18,510 nucleotides of DNA from positions 1 to 18,510 of the forward strand of contig JAFGDX010000278.1 in the NCBI GenBank assembly GCA_016931875.1. The letters are read 5' to 3'. Position 1 is the stretch's first letter. Every line of letters starts with the position of its first letter. Below are positions 6,705 to 13,122 of the stretch, piece by piece. The translations under genes were made by a program, and so were the position numbers. The DNA is from Prolixibacteraceae bacterium. GTDB taxonomy: Bacteria; Bacteroidota; Bacteroidia; Bacteroidales; Prolixibacteraceae. The notes beneath the pieces were generated by a model. That model worked only from the letters and a program-made list of their open reading frames with translations, had not been told where the DNA came from and made no database searches.

Positions 6705-7678
6705 CAATGTTTCACGCTTGCTTTGCCAACTTGTTTCCGAAGAAAAAAATAAACCCATTCGGTTTTTATATTCTGAACAAAATTGCCCGGCATTTCAACC
6801 GGATACCGTTGCCGGTGAAAATCAAAAGTATCGTATTTCAGGCCGGCAGTACCAAAAGTTATGTCGCAAATGTTGTTGTATTTTATGGTTTCCAGCACCG
6901 GTAAAGAAACCCCGTCGTCGGTAAAAGGAAAAGCAAAGGCTTTTATTTTGGGCTGAATATTTTTGGTTACCCAGTCCATACTTTTTTGTACCTGTTCCAA
7001 CTGCTCATCCGCCGGAATTTTCCAGAATTCGGGATGGTTGCAGCTGTGTGCACCGATGGAAAAACCGTCATCTTTCAGTATTAAAAGTTGCTCCCTGCTT
7101 ACATATGGTTTTTCTGTTTCAAGAAAACTTTCAAAATCGATGGAAAGCAGCTGGCCAATTTTCTCCAAAACCGGTGTTTGTAAAATTGAAATTTGTAAAA
7201 TATTTTCAATTGCAAAACCTGTGTCTTTCAGGATTTTCTTAGCTTGTGTATGTGGAATTTTTTTCAATTCAGTTAAAATCAGGCTGGCTTTGTATTTGTG
7301 AAAAAGCGTTTTATTCCCCACAAAATCAGTATTCACAAAAAAGGTGGCCGGAATTCCTTTTTTCAAAAGCAGTGGTGCAATAATTTCTGCGCACTCTTTT
7401 AATCCGTCGTCAAAACTCAGATGAAATATCTTTTCTTTTGAATGAGGATGTTCAACCAAATATTCCAGCGGCACCGGTGTAAAATGCTTCAGATAAAAAT
7501 CAAGTTCTTTTTCAAACTGCGCTGTATTTCGGTAATAGTAATTTTGAATATGAGGCAGGTTTTGGTTGCTCACCACGTGGTAGAACGGAAGAAAAGCCGG
7601 AGTGGTTATTTTGAAAAGCGAACTCACCGGAAACAGCCGGCTGATTTGCTGACTAAAAAAACGCGGAAGTTTTCTCAT
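6704..7678 (-). CDS. Polysaccharide deacetylase (NodB/CE4 family)
   Basis: CE4 enzymes remove N- or O-acetyl groups from sugars with a metal held by Asp-His-His. All motifs are present in this 324-residue protein: motif 1 LSFDDGL (Asp90 and Asp91), followed by GIPATFFVN; motif 2 HSCNH (His211 and His215, the HxxxH pair); and motif 3 AFAFPF (247-252), a variant of the usual RxPY/F with the Arg replaced. It therefore looks catalytically capable, unlike the more divergent relative upstream. A long insert separates motifs 1 and 2 (about 115 residues). The N-terminus RFFSQQISRLFPVSSLFKITTPAFLPF is basic and aromatic but not a clean signal peptide, so location is uncertain. Its ATG follows the upstream TAA without a gap (TAAATG), and its TGA overlaps the next ATG, so translation is probably coupled in both directions. 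Confidence 0.88.
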   Translation of the reverse strand: MRKLPRFFSQQISRLFPVSSLFKITTPAFLPFYHVVSNQNLPHIQNYYYRNTAQFEKELDFYLKHFTPVPLEYLVEHPHSKEKIFHLSFDDGLKECAEIIAPLLLKKGIPATFFVNTDFVGNKTLFHKYKASLILTELKKIPHTQAKKILKDTGFAIENILQISILQTPVLEKIGQLLSIDFESFLETEKPYVSREQLLILKDDGFSIGAHSCNHPEFWKIPADEQLEQVQKSMDWVTKNIQPKIKAFAFPFTDDGVSLPVLETIKYNNICDITFGTAGLKYDTFDFHRQRYPVEMPGNFVQNIKTEWVYFFLRKQVGKASVKH

Positions 7679-8599
7679 TTACATTTGTTTTAACCACTTC
7701 AACAGCAAAGGTAAACGATTAAACTGAAGTTGAAAATAGGTTTCGGGGTAAGCGCCAAAACCTTTGTAAAAACGGGCCACCCCGGGAATCATCGATCCTT
7801 CGAAATCGAGTACAAGGTTTTTTCCCGCATTTTCCCGGATAAAACTGTCGATTAAAAACAACATGGCGCCCAGTTCTTTTCCTTTTTTATCCGATACGGC
7901 ATTCATATAGGTTACGCGGTTGCCGTACCTGCCAAAATAAACAGCGGCACACAATTCATTTCCCGGTGAATAAACGCCGTAAATTTTCCCGGTTCCCTTG
8001 TACTGGCCAAAAGCAATAAACCTTTTTAAGGTTTGCAACTGTTTTTTTGAAAGTTTACCCTGAAGATTTTCTGATTTCAATTCAAAATACTCTTCCAGGC
8101 GAATGTCGGAAACAAAACTCAACTTATTGTTCTCTGCTTTTTTCAGGTTTCGTTTGGCATTGGTTGAATAGGCGGAATACAACCCGGCATAATTCATATT
8201 CAACGGAAGAATGTAGTTATGGCGCGGTGAGAACTCAATTCCTTTTTCTGTTTGAATTGCGGGGTTCTGTGCGTTTATCTGCGTATCAACATAGCTGAAA
8301 ATTGCGAAAAGCTTAGTATAAAACAGGCCGGCAATTTCTTCGGTTGGCGTTGGAAATATACCCAGTTGCTGGCAAAACAAGGGCTGGTAAATGTATTTAA
8401 TTCCCCATTTTGATTTTACAGGCAAGGGCATCACAAATTCGTAATCGCCCATTACCAACGCGTCCCACATTTCTGCGGTATGGTCGAGGTGCCCGGAGGT
8501 TGCATAAATCCTTTGGTTGGAAGCCTTGTTTATGCAGTTGTCCCATTTCCGGGAGTCAATATCCGGGTGTTTTATGTATCTAACTGGCTGGTTTTTCAT
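7679..8599 (-). CDS. FemAB/GNAT-like acyltransferase
   Basis: A 306-residue protein with the two-lobed pattern of FemAB-like GNAT proteins. The segment STNAKRNLKKAENNKLSF (about residues 144-161) matches the S/T-x-x-x-R-x-(I/L)-x-K-A element typical of FemAB and the acetyltransf_6 group. The last 100 residues hold the second GNAT core (GKIYGVYSPGNELCAAVYFGRYGNRVTYMNAVSDKKGKELGAMLFLID in outline) and end FYKGFGAYPETYFQLQFNRLPLL. Known relatives transfer amino acids or acyl groups to peptidoglycan precursors or exopolysaccharide; the substrate here is unknown. It starts inside the end of the DUF7033 gene (20-base overlap) and its TAA touches the ATG of the deacetylase. No signal peptide or transmembrane segment is seen, so it should act in the cytoplasm on a precursor. 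Confidence 0.75.
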   Translation of the reverse strand: MKNQPVRYIKHPDIDSRKWDNCINKASNQRIYATSGHLDHTAEMWDALVMGDYEFVMPLPVKSKWGIKYIYQPLFCQQLGIFPTPTEEIAGLFYTKLFAIFSYVDTQINAQNPAIQTEKGIEFSPRHNYILPLNMNYAGLYSAYSTNAKRNLKKAENNKLSFVSDIRLEEYFELKSENLQGKLSKKQLQTLKRFIAFGQYKGTGKIYGVYSPGNELCAAVYFGRYGNRVTYMNAVSDKKGKELGAMLFLIDSFIRENAGKNLVLDFEGSMIPGVARFYKGFGAYPETYFQLQFNRLPLLLKWLKQM

Positions 8600-9914
8600 T
8601 CGCCCATGTAAAGCCGGTTTTGTTCATTTCCTCAAATACTTCGCGGTATCCTTTCCAGCTTTCCAAATCGTTCAACGTTTCGTTGTGCCAGATGCTTATA
8701 AAAGTTCCGCCTACATTTTTCACTTCCTGCATTAAATCCATAATTTCCTTTTTTGCTTCTTCCGGACTTAACTGCATATAGTTGCGTAAAGTAACATCCA
8801 TAACCTGAAACGGCATGATACGCAGTTTTGTTTCCCGCTCCTTCTTTAAATCGTAAAAATAGTAGGGAGTACAAATTCCGGCCCGAAATCCTGAATGCGA
8901 TGAATATCCCATTGTATAATCTTCCGAGATCCCATTTTTCAACAACCGTTTATAAGTAACGGGCATTTTCAGACGTAAAAAATGTTGCCGGCTTTTTTCA
9001 GCTTTTTTCCCCGTTATTTGTTCCAGGCGTTGAATTTCTTTGGCCAGTTTCTTTTTCCCTTTTTTCTTGCTCGAAGAAAAGGAAGGATGAATCCCAACCG
9101 TGTATTTATTACTTATTTGTTTTATCAGGTTCCGAAAATGTTTGTTTTTAAACGGTACATTTTTGTCGTAACGCGCATAATCGCCCAACAGAAAAAAGAA
9201 CAGTACTTTGTCCTCATTTCCCTTAAACACATTGTCCAGGTATTCATACGTGTCATACGGATCGGGCTGAGAGCCGGCCAAAACGCCAAAACGTTTTCTG
9301 GCCTCTGCTGCTTCTCCTTTTACTGCCGATTTTGCAATGGCGCCTGCACTTCGCCAAAAGCCTTTGTGAAGATAGGCCCATGCATTATCGATATCGATGG
9401 TAGAATAAAACCGAAACCTCGGTTCCGGGAAAAAAAGTTCAGGAAATTTTTTTTGTAATTTTTGCGCCAGAAGCCTTGCCCAGATATTTACAACCGGTTT
9501 TTTCAGTAACCCGTATTTTGATAAAACGCTTTTTTCGGCCGGGTAACGTTTGTATTTTCCTCTCTCGCGTTCCAGGTATTCCTCGTGCCGTGTTACCAGG
9601 TAAAATGAAGCCGCAAAAAGATCAAAGGGCAGATCGGAATCTTCCGAACTTTCAAAGAAGTATTTCTCACCATCCACCCAAACCGATTTAAAATCGGGGT
9701 TAATCAACGCTTTACAATACAACAACCGGTGTGGTTTGATATAAAACTCATCGCCAAATTTTTCATAAGAATAATTTATTTTGGGCTGATCATACTTTTG
9801 AAACCTTGATGAATTTGAAGTAAATGTAACTTCAATTCCCAGAATTTGTGTAAATATTAACCGGGCAATGTAGTCTATCCTCGGATTAATATCTTCAGAA
9901 TAAAACAGTATCAT
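8580..9914 (-). CDS. DUF7033-type polysaccharide deacetylase-like protein
   Basis: This 444-residue protein resembles the DUF7033/polysaccharide deacetylase proteins of Bacteroidota. The first 150 residues form the family-specific N-terminal domain (IARLIFTQILGIEVTFT, then FDLFAASFYLVTRHEEY). A divergent deacetylase barrel follows: STIDIDNAWAY (171-181) in place of the TFDDG motif, with Asp174 and Asp176; VGIHPSFSS (273-281) in place of the HxxxH motif, with a single His276; RQHFLRLKMP (309-318); GYSSHSGFRAGICTPYYFYD (336-355); and IWHNET (408-413), which has His410. The usual His pair is therefore not intact, and metal binding may differ or be lost. No signal peptide is visible. The ATG at 9914 lies 15 bases after the radC stop; its 3' end overlaps the next gene by 20 bases. 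Confidence 0.75.
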   Translation of the reverse strand: MILFYSEDINPRIDYIARLIFTQILGIEVTFTSNSSRFQKYDQPKINYSYEKFGDEFYIKPHRLLYCKALINPDFKSVWVDGEKYFFESSEDSDLPFDLFAASFYLVTRHEEYLERERGKYKRYPAEKSVLSKYGLLKKPVVNIWARLLAQKLQKKFPELFFPEPRFRFYSTIDIDNAWAYLHKGFWRSAGAIAKSAVKGEAAEARKRFGVLAGSQPDPYDTYEYLDNVFKGNEDKVLFFFLLGDYARYDKNVPFKNKHFRNLIKQISNKYTVGIHPSFSSSKKKGKKKLAKEIQRLEQITGKKAEKSRQHFLRLKMPVTYKRLLKNGISEDYTMGYSSHSGFRAGICTPYYFYDLKKERETKLRIMPFQVMDVTLRNYMQLSPEEAKKEIMDLMQEVKNVGGTFISIWHNETLNDLESWKGYREVFEEMNKTGFTWANEKPAS

Positions 9915-9929
9915 GGCAGTATTTTTGGT

Positions 9930-10625
9930 TTACAGAATACCTTCGTCGGCCAAACTAAGATAACTGTTTTGCCCGATAATTATATGATCGAGCACGGAAA
10001 TATCCATCAGGTTTGCAGCATTTTTTATTTTTTGGGTGATTTTCAAATCGGCATCCGAGGCCTGCATGGTCCCCGACGGGTGGTTGTGGCAAAGAATTAA
10101 AGCGCTGGCGAATTTTTCGATGGCCGATTTTAATATCAGTCTCACATCAATTACGGTTCCTGAAATTCCACCCTGGCTCACCATAAAACTATCAATAATT
10201 TTGTTTCCACGGTCGAGCAGTAAAATCCAAAACTCTTCATGATTCAGGTCGCCAAGAAGGGGCTGAAAATATTCAGCTGCATCCTTGCTGCCGGTTATTT
10301 TCTTTTTGATAAAAACTTCGGCCTCCTTTCTCCGTTTACCGAGCTCAAGCGCCGCTACAATGCTTACTGCCTTTGCTTCCCCAATTCCGTTAAACGTTTT
10401 CAGGTAATCAACTCCTTTTCTTCCCAAATCAGCCAAATTATTTCCAACCGATGTTAAAATCCGCCGTGAAAGTTCAACGGCTGTTTCATCAAGATTTCCG
10501 GAGCCAATCAGAATGGCTATCAACTCGGCATCACTTAAAAATCGCGGACCTTTGGCCAGCATTTTCTCTCGCGGCCGATCCTCAACTGCCCATTCTTTAA
10601 TATTTAGTTTCCTGTAGGTATTCAT
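9930..10625 (-). CDS. radC: DNA repair protein RadC family (JAB/MPN domain)
   Basis: The 231-residue product has the RadC layout: N-terminal IKEWAVEDRPREKML (residues 9-23), a helix-hairpin-helix around FNGIGEAKAVSI (78-89), and the JAB1/MPN metalloprotease-type domain with EFWILLLDRGNKII and the complete metal motif H180-x-H182-x7-S190-x2-D193 in CHNHPSGTMQASDAD. Despite the name, a repair role for RadC is not well supported in the literature and its substrate is unknown. The ATG at 10625 gives the standard RadC start; a longer frame reaching 10745 adds 40 residues rich in Phe with no family match and would begin close to rpsT. A TATCTTTA sequence at 10647-10654 on the minus strand is a weak promoter candidate. 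The downstream DUF7033 gene begins 15 bases after the stop, so radC may head the long minus-strand operon. Confidence 0.93.
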   Translation of the reverse strand: MNTYRKLNIKEWAVEDRPREKMLAKGPRFLSDAELIAILIGSGNLDETAVELSRRILTSVGNNLADLGRKGVDYLKTFNGIGEAKAVSIVAALELGKRRKEAEVFIKKKITGSKDAAEYFQPLLGDLNHEEFWILLLDRGNKIIDSFMVSQGGISGTVIDVRLILKSAIEKFASALILCHNHPSGTMQASDADLKITQKIKNAANLMDISVLDHIIIGQNSYLSLADEGIL

Positions 10626-10697
10626 CAGGTTCGGAGTTATTGACTTTAAAGATAGGGAAATTGGTATAAGAAAAAAAGAGAAGAAAAAAAATGTGGC

Positions 10698-10732
10698 AAA
10701 AAAAAGCCTTTCGTCAGTTGACAAAAGGCTTT
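10698..10732 (-). terminator. Rho-independent terminator of rpsT
   Basis: Read on the minus strand, a 13-bp stem (10732-10720 with 10715-10703) closes an AACT loop and is followed by a T-run to 10698. One position pairs as G-U only in the minus-strand RNA (C-A in the plus-strand version), so it is built for the rpsT transcript. It lies about 20 bases after the rpsT stop and separates rpsT from radC. Confidence 0.92.
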
Positions 10733-10751
10733 CTTTTTGGTTCAATATTTT

Positions 10752-11003
10752 CTATTGCTGATTTACCTGAACAGCTAATTTCGATTTCAAATTTGCAGCT
10801 TTGTTTTTATGAATGATATTCTTTTTCGCCAGCTTATCAATCATTGAAGCTACTTCCGGGTACAATTTTTCTGCTTCTGCTTTATCAGCAGCGTTACGAA
10901 GAGATTTTATCGCATTACGGGTTGTTTTTGCGTAATACTTGTTGTGGTCTCTCTTTTTTTCGTTTTGTCTTATTCTCTTTAAAGCTGACTTGTGATGTGC
11001 CAT
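10752..11003 (-). CDS. rpsT: 30S ribosomal protein S20
   Basis: An 83-residue, lysine-rich helical protein with the S20 start [22 protein letters not shown] and the helices [44 protein letters not shown]20 binds 16S rRNA early in 30S assembly. The frame is open farther upstream, through the tRNA-Glu gene, but the ATG at 11003 is clearly the start since everything before it translates the tRNA. There is no Shine-Dalgarno sequence. The gene lies 29 bases after the 3' end of tRNA-Glu and shares its promoter; RNase processing of the tRNA would leave an mRNA with a leader of about 29 bases. A strong terminator follows. Confidence 0.97.
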   Translation of the reverse strand: MAHHKSALKRIRQNEKKRDHNKYYAKTTRNAIKSLRNAADKAEAEKLYPEVASMIDKLAKKNIIHKNKAANLKSKLAVQVNQQ

Positions 11004-11032
11004 TTTATTTAATTCTAATGCCTTTAATTTAG

Positions 11033-11104
11033 TAGCCCGTAGGGGATTCGAACCCCTGCTACCAGGATGAAAACCTGGCGTCCTAACCCCTAGACGAACG
11101 GGCC
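11033..11104 (-). tRNA. trnE: tRNA-Glu (anticodon UUC)
   Basis: A complete 72-base cloverleaf on the minus strand. The acceptor arm GGCCCGT pairs with ACGGGCT (first pair G-U), discriminator A. The D stem is GTCT/GGAC; the anticodon stem CCAGG/CCTGG holds loop TTTTCAT with anticodon TTC (11071-11069); the variable loop is TAGC; the T arm AGGGG/CCCCT holds TTCGAAT. CCA is not encoded, so it must be added after processing. It sits 29 bases upstream of rpsT and about 30 bases downstream of a strong promoter. Confidence 0.97.
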
Positions 11105-11133
11105 TTCCTTCTATTCCCTTAATTTTGGGACTG

Positions 11134-11164
11134 CAAAAATACTTCATTTTTGTAATCCACCAAA
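11134..11164 (-). promoter_or_regulatory. Promoter of the tRNA-Glu/rpsT transcript
   Basis: On the minus strand, TTTG (11164-11161) is followed after exactly 19 bases by TATTTTTG (11141-11134), then C. This is the full Bacteroidota -33/-7 arrangement and the best promoter match in the window. Initiation about six bases later leaves a short leader of about 24 bases before the tRNA 5' end. Confidence 0.8.
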
Positions 11165-11305
11165 TTTTCAAAGAATTTTTTCTGCTTTTCGACAGCTTTT
11201 TTAACTAAAAAGCGTTTTCCAAAATGCGATGCAAAGAAAATGATGTTTTTTGAATCTGCAAATGAAAATGGTATAAAAATGAAGAAAAATAGTTGAAAAT
11301 TTATT

Positions 11306-12028
11306 TTATCGAAGTTCGAAATTCTGTCCCAGATAAACCCTGCGGACATCCTCGTCGTTGGCCAGTTCTTCAGCGGTTCCGGCTTTCATAATCGAGCCCT
11401 CAAAAAGCAGGTACGAGCGGTCGGTAATTGAGAGGGTTTCGTGCACATTGTGGTCGGTAATTAACACCCCAATGTTTCGTTCTTTTAGTTTGGTTACAAT
11501 TTCCTGAATATCTTCAACGGCAATCGGGTCAACACCCGCAAAAGGCTCGTCGAGCAAAATAAATTTAGGATCGATGGCCAGTGCACGGGCAATTTCAGTT
11601 CGCCGTCGTTCGCCACCTGAAAGCTGAATGCCCTTGCTTTTCCGGATGTGTTGCAACCCAAATTCAGAAATGAGGGTTTCCAGCTTTTCTTTTTGATATT
11701 CTTTGGTGTAATTGGTCATTTCAAGCACCGCTTTCAAATTATCTTCAATACTCAGTTTCCGAAAAACCGACGCTTCCTGTGCCAGATACCCAATGCCTTT
11801 CTGCGCCCGTTTGTAAACCGGTAATCTGGTGATGTCTTCCTGGTCGATAAAAATTTTTCCGGAAAAAGGTTGAATCAGCCCCACAATCATGTAAAATGAG
11901 GTGGTTTTGCCGGCGCCGTTGGGCCCAAGCAGCCCAACAATTTCACCTTGTTTTACATCAAAACTTACCCCTTTAACAACGGTTCTTTTGCGGTATTTTT
12001 TTACAATATTTTCAGCTCGAAGTATCAT
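11306..12028 (-). CDS. lptB: LPS export ABC transporter ATP-binding protein LptB
   Basis: LptB is the ATPase of LptB2FGC, which extracts lipopolysaccharide from the inner membrane and drives it to the outer membrane. The 240-residue product has Walker [10 protein letters not shown] (35-43), Q-loop [18 protein letters not shown] (81-98), signature [15 protein letters not shown] (136-150), Walker [13 protein letters not shown] (157-168) and switch TDHNVHETL (191-199). The combination [14 protein letters not shown] plus [17 protein letters not shown] is specific to LptB, and the C-terminus [10 protein letters not shown] is also typical. It starts 30 bases after tatC and is probably in its operon. 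No lptF/lptG gene is in view. The 200 bases after it, down to tRNA-Glu, hold no convincing terminator or gene. Confidence 0.96.
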   Translation of the reverse strand: MILRAENIVKKYRKRTVVKGVSFDVKQGEIVGLLGPNGAGKTTSFYMIVGLIQPFSGKIFIDQEDITRLPVYKRAQKGIGYLAQEASVFRKLSIEDNLKAVLEMTNYTKEYQKEKLETLISEFGLQHIRKSKGIQLSGGERRRTEIARALAIDPKFILLDEPFAGVDPIAVEDIQEIVTKLKERNIGVLITDHNVHETLSITDRSYLLFEGSIMKAGTAEELANDEDVRRVYLGQNFELR

Positions 12029-12058
12029 TCAGACAAATAACGTAATTTTCTCCCGGAA

Positions 12059-12931
12059 TCAGATTTCATCCAACTCTTTTTCACGTTTTTTAACTACACT
12101 CCGTGAAATTAATATTCCAATTTCGTAAAGAAAAACCAGGGGGAAACAAACCATTATCTGGCTAAATATATCGGGTGGTGTAATAATGGCCGAAAGCAAA
12201 AGCATCACAACATAGGCGTGCCTACGGTAAGTTTTCATAAATTGTGGCGTTAAAATGCCCACCTTACTCAGAAAATAGGAAAATATGGGAATTAGAAACA
12301 CTACTCCCGCAGCCAGCGAAATCGAGGTAACTGAGCCAATGTAAGATTTGAGGTTGATCTGGTTGGCAACTTCCCCGCTTACATTATAAGTTCCCAGAAA
12401 ATGAATGGAAAGCGGTACAATTAAAAAGTAGCCAAACAGTACCCCCATCAAAAACAAAACAGTTGTAAAAAAAACAGCACCGCCAGCATATTTTTTTTCA
12501 TTTTCATACAAAGCCGGTTTTATAAAACGCCAGAATTCATAAAAAATAACAGGCGACGACAAAATCATTCCGGCAATAATTGAAACCCAAATATGAGTCA
12601 TAAACTGCCCGGCAATCTGAATGCTGATAATCTCCAGTGGTTGCTGGTTGATTTTTAATGCATCGGTTCCTACCATATCACCAAGCCGGGCCAGCATCCT
12701 GTTGGTCCAGAACTCCGGAGTCCGCGGATTTAAAATGACTGTATTAAAAATAAAATCTTTTAAAATAAAGGCTACCACAGCAAAAATAACAACGGCCAGT
12801 GCCGAACGGATGATGTGCCATCGCAACTCTTCCAGATGATCAAGAAAAGACATTTCAGCCTGTTCCGGCTTTTTCTTACGGTTTCTATTTTTCTTTGTAG
12901 ATTGTTCCTCTCTGTTTTCGCTTTCGCTCAT
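12059..12931 (-). CDS. tatC: Sec-independent protein translocase TatC
   Basis: TatC is the six-helix receptor for twin-arginine signal peptides. The 290-residue product has the conserved start MSFLDHLEELRWHIIRS (27-43) with the essential Glu-Glu-Leu-Arg, the cytoplasmic loop SSPVIFYEFWRFIKPALYENEKK, a periplasmic FLGTYN segment, and AIITPPDIFSQ before the last helices. Six hydrophobic helices can be followed. A highly charged N-terminal extension (residues 1-26, Lys/Arg/Glu rich) precedes the core; an internal ATG at 12853 would remove it, but the -7 box at 12958-12965 fits the longer start with a leader of about 20 bases. lptB follows 30 bases later. It is divergent from recQ. Its partner tatA lies 11 kb away on the plus strand. 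Confidence 0.96.
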   Translation of the reverse strand: MSESENREEQSTKKNRNRKKKPEQAEMSFLDHLEELRWHIIRSALAVVIFAVVAFILKDFIFNTVILNPRTPEFWTNRMLARLGDMVGTDALKINQQPLEIISIQIAGQFMTHIWVSIIAGMILSSPVIFYEFWRFIKPALYENEKKYAGGAVFFTTVLFLMGVLFGYFLIVPLSIHFLGTYNVSGEVANQINLKSYIGSVTSISLAAGVVFLIPIFSYFLSKVGILTPQFMKTYRRHAYVVMLLLSAIITPPDIFSQIMVCFPLVFLYEIGILISRSVVKKREKELDEI

Positions 12932-12957
12932 TGCTGTTCATTTTATCAAAAACTCCA

Positions 12958-12965
12958 CAAATATA
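12958..12965 (-). promoter_or_regulatory. Probable -7 promoter box of tatC-lptB (TATATTTG)
   Basis: On the minus strand TATATTTG matches TAnnTTTG exactly, 27 bases upstream of the tatC ATG. No TTTG is seen at -33; instead a 16-bp palindrome occupies that position. Confidence 0.5.
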
Positions 12966-12970
12966 AACAC

Positions 12971-12986
12971 TTCTTAATATTAAGAA
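12971..12986. promoter_or_regulatory. Perfect 16-bp palindrome upstream of tatC, possible operator
   Basis: TTCTTAATATTAAGAA is identical on both strands and begins 5 bases upstream of the tatC -7 box, where the -33 element would be. A dimeric regulator could bind here. AT-rich composition makes a chance palindrome possible. Confidence 0.35.
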
Positions 12987-13031
12987 TTTCTGAACCTGAT
13001 TTTTATTTTAAGGATAATGATTAAATCATAA

Positions 13032-13075
13032 AAATTATTAAATACTATTGACATTTTTCTTACTTTTAATAATTT
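13032..13075. repeat. Inverted repeat, 11-bp perfect arms, tatC-recQ intergenic region
   Basis: AAATTATTAAA (13032-13042) and its exact complement TTTAATAATTT (13065-13075) are separated by 22 bases. A TACTTTTA (13061-13068), one base off the -7 consensus and a possible recQ promoter, overlaps the right arm. Function unknown; it could be an operator pair or an AT-rich coincidence. Confidence 0.45.
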
Positions 13076-13122
13076 AGAAATTGTGAAAAGCGAACTACAG
13101 GTTAAGGGAAATTATAATATAG

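Noticed and set aside
10626..10745. 40-residue N-terminal extension of RadC starting at 10745
   Set aside because: It is Phe-rich with no family match and runs through the rpsT terminator; the ATG at 10625 gives the standard RadC start.
11004..11171. 56-residue N-terminal extension of S20
   Set aside because: It is the translation of tRNA-Glu and its promoter; S20 begins at MAHHKSAL, encoded from 11003.
11195..11213. GCTTTTT/AAAAAGC stem between lptB and tRNA-Glu as the lptB terminator
   Set aside because: It is almost all A-T pairs and has no T-run after it on the lptB (minus) strand.
11119..11349. 76-codon minus-strand frame after lptB
   Set aside because: It overlaps the lptB end and the tRNA promoter, has Phe/Lys-rich low-complexity sequence typical of AT-rich noise, and has no start signal.
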